Assembly: GCA_963971305.1 (NCBI GenBank)
Contig: OZ020311.1
Coordinates: forward strand, 3,472,001 to 3,536,000
Length of the DNA stretch: 64,000 nucleotides
From: Arcuatula senhousia
Lineage: Eukaryota; Mollusca; Bivalvia; Mytilida; Mytilidae
Direction: 5' to 3'
The notes under the pieces are model-generated. The model did not search any database. It had not been told where the DNA came from and worked only from the letters and a program-made list of their open reading frames with translations. Shown here in pieces: positions 9,883-21,800 of the stretch. The translations under genes were made by a program, and so were the position numbers. Positions within the stretch are counted from its first letter, which is position 1. Each line of letters starts with the position of its first letter.

Positions 9883-12800
9883 CTAAAGTTAATATACACA
9901 AGTTATGACAATATAAAGAGGATTGCAACATTCCTTTTCAAAATGAGTTGCCCGTTTTAGACTTCAGAAAAATTACCAATGATATACAAAAGGTTTAGAA
10001 TATAATATAAAACATTTGTACAGGTAAGGCATGAAATGAAAGATGTATGTCTCTTTCTGCTCTTACCTTATCTTCCAATTCTTTTAGTTTTCTTTTCTTC
10101 TCCATGCACTGGGAACACCACTTGGCTATTATTTTTCTTGCCCTCTGTTCACGATTGTAAAGAAGTTTCTCCAGGTACATGTGTACTGGCCCTTTCAGAA
10201 ATACCTTTAATTTTTAAAAAAAAACACTGATCACTCTTGTTTATTATTTGTAATAAAAAACATTTTTGTAAAAAAAAAACTTATTTGTTTATATTGTTTT
10301 TAGAAAAAAAATATATGTTAATATTTTTCGCGTGTTTAATTACATTTTATTCCAAACAAAAAATCTCAGACTTCACTCTCCTTGTGGTCTAATATGACTA
10401 CCTTTTAAAACTTCTAGACCTAAAGGATAATAATGAAAGAGAGGAGAAATTTAGTATAAAACAAGGGGTTGCACTAAGTCGTGCTAAGCATACCCCCACT
10501 CGGCCATTCAGAAAACAGGAAGTAGATGACCAACTGACCTGGAAAGGGGAGGCACAGTACAACTCATCATGCTAAAGCTGTATACCAAATTTGAAATCAA
10601 TCCCTTCTCTAGAAGCCGAGAAATCTGTTACAAAAAATTGTCTATTTTTGACCCATTAAAAGTCTAAGTCAGCTCAGAAAACAGGAAGTAGATGAAAGGG
10701 GAGGCACGGTATAACTTATCATGCTGAAGCTGTGTACCAAATTTGAAACCAATCCATCCAGTAGAAGCCGAGAAATCTGTTACGAAAAATTTCACTTTTC
10801 AAATTTTTTACCCTTAAAAGTCTAAGTCAACTTGAAAAACATGAAGTAGATGATGGACTGACCTGGAAAGGGGAGGCACGGTATAACTCATCATGCTGAA
10901 GCTGTGTACCAAATTTGAAACCAATCCATCCAGTGGAAGCCGAGAAATCTGTTACGAAAAATTTCACTTTTCAAATTTTTTACCCTTAAAAGTCTAAAGT
11001 CGACTCGAAAAACAGGAAGTAGATGATGGACTGACCTGGAAAGGGGAGGCACGGTATAACTCATGCTGCTGAAGCTGTGTACCAAATTTGAAACCAATCC
11101 ATCCAGAAGAAACCGAGAAATCTGTTACGAAAATTTTCACATTTCAAATTTTTTTTCCTCTAAAAAAGTCTAAGTCGGCTTGGAAAACAGGAAGTAGATG
11201 ATGGACTGACCTGGAAAGGGTAGGCATAGTATTACTCATCATGCTGAAGCTGTGTACCAAATTTAAAACCAATCCATCCAGTAGAAGCAGAGAAATTGAA
11301 CCGGACGGACAGACGGACAGACGGACGGACAGACGGACGGACAAGGTGATTGCAATATAGCCCCCTCTCTTACGAGTGGGGGTATAATATTGTTTAAACC
11401 CATCTTTAGTTTGGAAATTCCAGAACAAGGTCAGGAGCAGTAAAATTTGTATTTTGCTATATATGTTTCTACAGTTGGTCATATTATTCTTTTGAAAAAT
11501 CAATTACATTCATCAGTTACTTTTTGATAGATGCATTTTTCTCTGCTTATGTCCAAAGCATTTTCCCCTTAATTATGGAATTAAAGGCATATTATCTACC
11601 GAAGTAGCATTTTTTACGTCTCCAATTTATTTTTGTCATTTAGTTTGAAATGGAATAAAAGAAAACTTTGAATGTACATTTATCAACAAAGGACTAGAGC
11701 CACGAACCCCCATATTTGGCCCTGTTAATACTCAAATATCAAAATTGGTTTGTTTTACACCAAAATTTGTGTATGTATAGCTGAATGTCTGTGTTAAAAG
11801 AGAAAAGATTTGATTATGGTGTATAAATGAATTTTTAAGTACCCTAACCCTTCAAAAATAGACTAAATCAGTGATTTTTCACTTTTTGGCCAAAATGACT
11901 TGTTTTTCAGTCACAATTTCATGATTTTCTATGTGGCGCCACCCCTCGCCCATCGAAATTTTTGTTGAAATATGAAGAAAATAATGTATTTATATAATTT
12001 AAGCAAAAATATTTGTGGGCGAGGGGTGGCGCCCATGTCATTTTCACCAAAAACCAGGTGGAAAATTGTGAAAATTACTGAGCTGAAATTAGCATATTTT
12101 CAATGTTAGTGTCACTTTATGACGTCATTACAACGTCACAAGTACAGAAAACTTTAAAATTGATTTTGTTTTGTAACAAGTAATCATTCTAGACTACTTG
12201 GCCACAAAAATCTTATCTAACAAATGAATTTGAAAAAATGGCCCGATTTAGGGCCAAATATGAGGGTTCTTGGCTTTAGTTCTTTGCCTTAAACTTTGTT
12301 TATTTCGCTCACAGTTTTTCGACCATGTTAATTCATTATTTGTTTACCTTCGTGACGACTGATATATTTTAGTGTATTTTATACAGCCACCAATAGGGAT
12401 CTTGGATGTTTTGTTCAAATTCAATATCGTTTCATTACTCATATACGAGCCATAATTGTCATTTTCTTTGTAGATTTCTACACAGTCTTAAGCCTCATAC
12501 ATACTGGCCGCAAGTTTTTGCTTCAAGAACGTGTATATTATGCAATATGCAGTTCGGATTACTACATGAATATCTTATGTTTTCTATATCTGTGTTTTCG
12601 TTGTTCAGGCAGTAGTTTGTCTTACAGTACTTTAGTACTTTTACAGCTTGGTTTGTCTTGTTAGGAAAAAAGTTAATCAATCAATCAGTCAATATGACAA
12701 CTATACCTTATTTTTTCCGACTCTATACTTTGTTTTTAGGTGTTCAGGCAGGAATCTATCCAACAGTTCTTTAGTACTTTTACCAGGTTGGAAAGTCTGG

Positions 12801-15800
12801 CTTGGGAAGCAGCTGTTCAGGACATTGTACCTAAAAGACATAAAAGTGAAAATGAAACATTTGTTACTTCACAAGGAAGAAAAAAAATCTAAATTTCTAT
12901 GATAATGATCAGTAATCAAAATAAAAAAGAACATATTGTTGAGTTATAAATACATTAAAGAGACTTCTTGAAAAGTTGCAGATATAGCGAATCACTTATC
13001 ACTGAAACAAAAGACCTTTCTCAGTTCCAATATATGGCAATGGGTATATTTAGGACCCAACAAAACAAGAAATTCTTAAAAATCAACGAAAAACTAAAGC
13101 AAAAATAAGGATTTCGTTTATTCATGACTTCGTCAAGACTTTTTTGAAGAATGAAAATACATATGTGCATGTAAATACATGACCCACCTTTTGTAGAAAT
13201 CCTTGTGTGATGACCTGATGGAGAAGCCCTGTTTTCTAATTTTAGCAATTTCTGTAATACCATTATACAACAGTTGTTCTCTTATCATTGTAGCATCGAA
13301 ATTTTCTTTCTGTTTGTTGCTATTTGGCTTAATACATCTACAAAATTTTACAGAACAAAATAAAATTACGAAACATAAACAGTTTTTTTTTTCTTTCCTA
13401 AACCTTTTCCTGGTACTTAAGAATTAAGAATTAAGAACAACAATAAATGTTTTAAAAGTTTCATGTTACGTGAATTTGTGTATTTTAACGCAGATTTTAT
13501 TTAAGACGGAACTACACTGATAAAATAAAGTTCGCCTTAGATTTCCTTACAGTTAGATACAAGGATTCATGTAATAATGGCATGGAGTTACTGATTGAGA
13601 AATTTTCCACATTCTTTTAAGGGAATGAAAAAAAAAATTAAGCCATTTAGAAGAGAAACTTTGCTATATTACCTTACAAAATGAGACTCTGCTTTTTTCA
13701 GTTTCTTAAGCAGGTTATTCATCGATTCCTTTTAGGAAAGAAAATAAAACAAATAGAACAAAAAGGCATTTTTTGGCTGTTTTTATTTTCTCTTCTTAAA
13801 TAGAGTACAGAGTACTTCTTGAGTAGTATAAAAATATTCGGCAGAGCTGCTTCATACTGAACTCTAAACGAGGAAAACTACATAAGGATTCCGATTATCT
13901 CCGAGTGCAATGTCAATTCTCTTAGCACGTTACATGTAGCACAGTACTTGAAAAAAAAACATCTGTACATCCATCTTCAGTTTTACATGTAAAGGAGTTG
14001 TTACGATATACAATACAAAAACGGGTGTAAAAACGGTATAATTGGATATGCTGTATATAAATGTTTCAAGGAGTAAGCTCCCATCAGCAGCATTTGAATC
14101 AAAACATTAGAAGTTCAAAAACCAAAAATATTGAATGAAAAGTACTCATAGCCAAATGGTTCGAACAGGGAAGCCAAATCCAGCACCGAGGATATAGACC
14201 ATGTGCAGTAGACGGAAAGAAACCTGGTGTTTTAAACAATTTTGAATTCAACAATCGTGAATTTCAATAACTAAAAATATTAGAAATTTGATTTTAAATT
14301 CGTGTCAGACAAGTCTGATGACCAGACTTGTGATTACTACCGGAGATGTCTGGTCCACCAACAGCGGTTATCGACCCAGTGATTTCAAAATGCAATACGG
14401 GTGTAAAGCGGTATAATTGGTTATGCTGTATATCGATATTTCAAGGAGTAACCTCTCCTCAGCAGCATTATATCATTTTTTATAAACCACACTCAAGAAT
14501 GGTCCTATTATCAAGAAACATAATCTTAGAATCCCCTTATTTGTCTTAATAGTATAGAACATAATTATGTGGAGAGATTTTTATTTGTATAAATCATTCT
14601 TTGAAATGGTCATTTTTGGAACAAAAACATACTTTGGATTGGACCATAATATGTACAGTACAAAATCCGTGTTGATCTCATTTTTTAAGAAATGTACTGT
14701 TCGATATTTACATATTTGAATTTATACCAGTGTATAATAAAGTATTACCCTAAAGTATGAGAGAACTGTGGCATGCTTCTTAGAACTGAAACTATCCTCC
14801 AAGTCTCGGGTCATTTTATACCTAAAGGAATAAAAATTTCTTTTAAATCAAATTTGGATATTTTTGTGTTAAAGTTTCGAAGATCTTGACCTCTTAAAAC
14901 CTTAAGCACAAAAATTACTTTGAACATCATACCACACCAACGATCATCAATTAAATTCAAACTAATTATAATCACATAAATGACAGTTGATGCACAGGAA
15001 TCACACAAGTAAACAAAAATGTTTATTTTGACTTTCATCAAATAAATGACTTAAAATCTTACCTTTTAATTGATATGCGTAGATCTCTAGTTAATTTCTT
15101 AGCATCTTCTGAAAGTGTTTTCCCATGACCTCTACCAGCGGCGATTCTTTGAGATTGTCTCAAGTTGAATGGTTCCCTAAATCATAATTATATTTTATCA
15201 ATATAATAGGTCTAAAATTAAAGAGAGAAAAAAAGAAATTATTATATGACTTAAATTTAGCTTTATTTTGATTAGCCCAGGATATCATGAAAAGTATTAT
15301 GCAGAGACAATTGTAACCTCAAAGTAATTAAAAATAGACTTATAAAAAGTTTTGACTGTTGAGTCGCTTAAAATAGAAGATTTATCACTTTTCAGTCGTT
15401 TTAAATAAAAGGATATAATATAGAATGGATATGGTGAGCTGCAAAGTTAGAAAGGGGTGTCCGTGTGCCAACAGTGATGAAAATCATCTTTTTAAAGCCG
15501 TTGACACCGGAAAATCCAGCATGGGGTTGAGCTGGAATCGAACCCATACTCTGTCATCTATGGCGACTTCGCCTGCACTGTGTCCAGCGCCCTAGACCAC
15601 TAGACCACCTAGGCTAGATATAAATCTAGCTTTCGGTTGCCTAGTTAAGCCTCCTCGTAGACAATCTAAGGTTGTAACACAGTACACGATGAACATTAGG
15701 TGGGTAGGGAGAGAAAGAAAGAGAATTGGTCGCAACTGGTATAGTAATATAAGTATATATGTGATAAATGGTGTTGCGCACAGCTCTGTAAAGTAATGGA

Positions 15801-18800
15801 TATAATATAGAATGGATATGGTGAGCTGCAGCTCACCATATCCATTCTATATTATATCCATTACTTTACAGAGCTGTGCGCAACACCATTTATCACGTTT
15901 TAAATAAAATCTTGACTGTGACATCATAGGGTGAACTTATCAAGATGAGTCATTCTTGGTAAAATTGCATATGTTTTATATGATTTGATTTTGAAGACTT
16001 AAATCAACATTCCACTCTCAAACATTTCATTATACCCCCGCTTCGAAGAAGAGGGGGGTATACTGTTTTACCCTTGTCCGTCCGTTCGTTCGTCCGTCCG
16101 TCCGTCCGTAACAAAACTTCCGTCACAGTTTTCTCAGCAACTACATGAGATACAGTTCTGATATTTTGTATACAGCTTTATCCTATAGTACCATATGGTG
16201 TATACCGATTTAATGCTCCTAGGTAGTCTACTTCCTGTTTACTGAATACTTAGGTTTTTACACATAAATGCAAAATTTCCGTCACAGTTTCCCAAGCAAC
16301 TATATGAGATACAGGTCTGATATTTTGTATACAGCTTTATCCTATAGTACCATATGGTGTATACCGATTTAATGCACCTAGGTAGTCTACTTCCTGTTTA
16401 CCGAATACTTAGGTTTTTACACATAAATGCAAAATTTCCGTCACAGTTTCCCAAGCAACTACATGAGATACAGGTCTGATATTTTGTGTACAGCTTTATC
16501 CTATAGTACCATATGGTGTATACCAATTTAATGCTTGTAGGTAGTCTACTTCCTGTGAAGCAAATACTAAGGTTTTTACACATATTGGACATAAATGCAA
16601 AATTTCTGTCACAGTTTCCAAAGCAACTACATGAGATAGGGGTTCGTTTTTTTTATACAGCTTTATTTTATTGTCCCATATGGTGTATAGCCATTTTTGT
16701 TCCTAGGTCAACTACTTCCTGTTTAACGAGTATTTAAATTTGTATGTGTGGCTTAGTTTTGGGAGCGGGGGTATCACTAGTGAGCATTAGCTCACAGATT
16801 TACTTGTTATATTCGTGTAGATAGGAGAAGAGGTACCAATGGGGTATCCGAATGTCAAAAGTCCGGAAGAGCAGAGACAAAACCAATAAACACCAACAAG
16901 AACGAAACAAAAACAGACAACATGTAAAACATGGAAACACAAAAATAACTGAATATCAATCAACAAAACGAACTCCAGTCGAAACGAGAGTGAACACATG
17001 TGCTCCGGAAGAGTAAGCAGTTAAATTCATGCTTGCTATAGCACACCCGTGGCGTTGCCAACATTCAATTCAGTGTGTCAAATCCGGTAAAGGAAGCCAA
17101 AACAAAACCATACGACAAACCAACATATTCACTCATCTGAGAGATCGAAATCCCATATGTGTCTATACGTGCATGATGTCTTCCGTAAAACAACTTGAGT
17201 GAAGACAGCAACCGAGGAGTAACATAACCCTGTGTGAGCAATTTTTGTGTTAGACGTGACGCTCTGCTAGGTAAATCGATTTATATCCCGCACGCTCTGG
17301 AGTAATGAATCCATTATGATACGTAAACTCCATAACCTGGAGCGGACGGAATGTTGCTACACAAGAAGGGAAAATTGACGATTGGAAAGTTGAAGTCATC
17401 ATGTTTGTCATAGAGCTTTGTTGAAAGTTTTCCTTGAGAGTCAATTTCAAGATGTAGATCTAAATACGAAGCAGACTTCCTAGAATCCGTAGTGTCCTTA
17501 ATCTAAAGTTTCTGAGGATATATAAGATAGCGAAAGTCACCAAATCGAAAATTGTTCAGTGAAAGGACATCATGAATATAACAGAAAGTGAGATTAAAAG
17601 TAAGAGCTAGTCTACGATCTTTTTGTTTAGAAGTGATTGTAAGAAGTCTGATTCATATGAATGCAGTGATCTGAGATTTTGATCTGTTTATTACTCCCTT
17701 TTCCCTAAAAACCCACTATGAAATTGTTTCATATTTGTATAAAACATACCCTAAGAGTCTTATTCCCATCTTTTGAGTAAAAAATATGAGGTGGTCAATT
17801 GTTTGAATTAAACATTCTTTGAGATTGTCCCTTAATTTGTTCAAATGTCAAAGATGGTCCTTAATTTGTATGCTAAATACTTCTTGGTACAAAATATATC
17901 CTTTATTTATGTAAAAGTTGTCATCAATCTGTTCAAACCTTAATTTGAGATAATTTTCTTCTTCAAACACATCAAACTCTGTTATAGTCCTTATTCGGAT
18001 GAAACATTTTCTGAAATTGTTTTTGTGTGTAAAAAACATTCTTTGAGATGATCCCTTATTTGTCCTAAAAGCTAATTGTCATGAAACCTACTCTGAGATG
18101 GTCCCTGTCGGTCCTTTCTTTACATCGAACAAATCTTGAATGAAAGGGTTTGTACTTTTCTTCATACAATCCAATAGATCATCGTTAATCATGTCTCGAT
18201 TCTTCTCCAAGAATCCTTTGCAAGTGTACCACACCTGGAAATATCTTTTGATAATTTTATAATTTTAAAACCATTTAAACTGCATAGCAAACATTTAATT
18301 TCTGAGCAAATAAGATGGAATTTTGTTCGTGATAATAGGGACAAGGAAAATAATACAAGACAACCAACAATGCTAAACAAAAGAAAAAAAAATAGGAACA
18401 TATTTACAACCAAATTTAAAACTTAAATTATCATGGTCTATTTAAGACTCATCAGATTTGTCGTTGCCCTTTCGGGCTTTTGGTACTCGAATGCCCCCGT
18501 TGGTGCCTTATTCCTTCTTAAAAATTGCAATCCTTATATAAATATACAGGGCAAAATCCATATTTCATAGCCTGGTACAATAGGTGTCCTATCACAATTA
18601 TCACCTGTTTCATTTTATTAAGTTATATATACCCTCACGTTACCTGCAAACCCTTTCCATGACATTCACAGTGATATCGCCAGTACAACTCCTAACTTAC
18701 TTCAGAGCGATTCTAATCGATGCTGTGCTGTGGTTTAATAATTTAATGATATAAAGGGTAAAACCAAAACAAAAATACAACAAAACAAGAGGATCACAGG

Positions 18801-21800
18801 AGCTTGAACCGCTCACCTGATCTCTTATGCTAAAGCCTCTTACCTATGGTCTACATGTACTTGGTAAGTAACATAAAAGAAACTTTTTAGGATAGAAACA
18901 CTCTTAAGATTAAAAATACAAGTTTATACAAAGCTGTCTATTTGATATAAAAATACCAAGTTAAAATTGATTAAAAAAAGTTAAAGAGGGATAACTCTTA
19001 AAAGGTTGGTTTATAGCCCCCTTCGGGTCAGGTGGTAAATGGCAAAAACATTTTACGTTTTACCTTTTAAAATCTAAACTTACCTTCTCTGAAAATCGAT
19101 CGATGCAAAATTCTAGATCGTCGACTCGAAACATGACTCACCTTTCCTGCGAAATGGTTGATGCCAAATTCTGGATCATCAGCACGACTCTTTACAACAA
19201 CACCCGAATCGTTATGATTGCTTGTCACTTTAAAAACAAAATTTTTATCTGTACCACCTGGAAGTTTGGTTTCTTCATCCAGCAATGACAAGATCCCGAT
19301 ATTGCTCTGAAAGAGAATAAGTAACAGAGCCATAAGAAATATTGAGCCTAGTTGTGCTCCACATGATAGTCCTTATTTTTTCAAATTGTCACATTTTTCA
19401 CTATACTTAGAGTTCTTATAGGAAACCTAATGTAGAAGTTACGACTTGTGTCTCCTGCTAGACCAAACAAACTATGCATTTTTGAAAGAATTTTTACTTT
19501 CTTTACCTTAGTGAAAACCTCTAGGATGACTGAATTGTTGGTAAAGTTGACATCAGAACAAGGAATCCCTTCTTCTTCATATATTTGTTTTTCATGTTTA
19601 AAAACTTTGTCATTCATAAAGTTCTGTAGTTGTTCATTGACAAAGTTTATACACAACTGCTCAAAACTGTTTTGTTGAAGGTTTTCAAATCCTGCCATGT
19701 CCAAAACCCCTATACAAGCTGAACTTGTAAGTCTATCAAGAAAAAAAAATAACCGAAACAAAATTATGTACAAAATATATGTTCAAAAATAGTTTTAATG
19801 GTCAATAAACGTTCATTTAAAATTATACTATAACTTAAACAATTTAAAATAACGTACAATTAATTGATGAAGTCACAATTTGTTAATAAAATGAACAAAC
19901 AACCTACATAGAATGTTCATTTTAAACAGGTTCAAAATGTATTAAAGTCAAAGAGTTGAGGCTAGGAATGGTTTAGATTATGGCTTAATCAGGTTTCTAT
20001 TTTAACACCATTTACAGCAAAAGTACCTTTGGTCCATAGAAGGTGACAAAGTTTTGTTAGTTGTTTTTATCACCCATCCAAAGAGCCTCTCATAGATGGC
20101 TTTTGCTAGAGCATCCCGTCCTTCCCTGGCCTGATCTAGGCTCTTTAACTTGTGGATCTTCTCGCCTTACAAAATATCAAAACGGTATAAAACAAGAGGC
20201 TCCAAGGAGCCTGAATCGCTCATCTGGTCTTAAAGTTGACTCTATAAAGACTTCTTTTGTGGAGCTAAATTAGCTGAACATTTAAGTAAGCAACAGCTTT
20301 TCTCTATCTACTATGATTTTTGTTCTGAAGGTCAAAAACCTGAAAAAATAATTTTAAGGACTATAACCCCTATATGCAGTCATCTGACAACTTCGAGTCT
20401 ATGAAGACTTTGGTAGAGCTAAATGAGCTGAACATTTAAGCAAGCAACATCTTTCTCTATCTGCTATAGTTTTCATTTCATAGGCGAAAAGCATGAAAAA
20501 CGTTATTTAAGGGGACAAAGCCCCTATAAGGGGGCATCTGACAACTTGATTTTATTTAGACTTTTATAGAGCTAAATGATCTGAACATTTAAGCAATCAA
20601 CAGCTTCTCTCTTCCTGCTATAATTTCCTTCCATAGGCTAAAAACATGAGAAAACATTATTTCTAGGTGTCGTAACCACTAAACGGGGTCATCTGACAAC
20701 TTCGACCCAATTGAGACTTTTGTAGAGCTAAATGAGCTGAACATATAAGCAAGCAACAGCTTTTCTCTATCTGCAATAGTTTTCATACTATAGGGCAAAA
20801 ACATGAAAAATGTTATTTTCACCTTTAAGGGCCGTAACCCTTATGAGGGGTCATCTGACAAGTTGTGACAACTTCGACCAAATGAAGACTTTTGTAGAAC
20901 TTTTGATCCTGAAGCAGTAAGGTAGCATCAGAGTTCATCCATTTCTTATACTTTTTGAATTAGAAGCCAAAAACAGTAGTCTGACCCCCTGGTCTATTTG
21001 TAGCCACGGCGGATTTGTTTTTGACAAATCGGAAATGGGAAGACAACTTTAGTGCAGGACACCCTTAGGATCAATCATTCTAAGTTTTCTTGAATTCTGT
21101 TCAGTAGTATTTTTTGCAACGGACGCCAAGTGATGGTAATAGCTCATATGGACTTCGGGCCAGGTGAGCTAAAAACGGTACATTTGGTTATGTTGTATAT
21201 GCATATTCCAAGGAGTAACCTTTTTTTTAACGTTTTGGGGTTTGAGTACTTTTTGTTCAAAAAGTTTGTTTTTAGACCTTCCAAGGCTATGATGCAAATG
21301 CTACTGAATAGAGGTTACACCTTGAAATATGCATATACAGCTTAACCAAATTCACTGTTTTGGTATATATTGTATTTATATATTATTCTCATATCTATGT
21401 TATTTTATTCGTGACAAATAATTTGCAATGGAAGTACTTCTAAAATGGGGTAAAAAAGTTGCAAAAATGGGGGGTTTGTCAAGATTACAGTGGGGATGCT
21501 CAATTGTTGACATTTGACAAGCTGGATAGATGGCCAAGAAACTGACTTATGTCATTTTTACCCTGATAAAACAGAGATCATGATATTTCAAATATTGAAG
21601 TGGAATCACCACATTGACAACATTGTTTAAAGTATTTCAAAACACCTTAAAGTCCTCAGTCTGAGACGAACAGTATAAGAAAAGTTATCTTAGTGTACAT
21701 AAGACCTATATTTGAATATACTTCTGAAGTTTGCGATAACTGTGGAGCAACAAACGCGGAAAAAATAGAAAAACTTCAAACCTGAAGCAGTCCGTATTGT

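Noticed and set aside
15480..15620. Functional tRNA gene
   Set aside because: A and B boxes are present, but no acceptor stem or cloverleaf can be formed; it is better explained as a SINE head.
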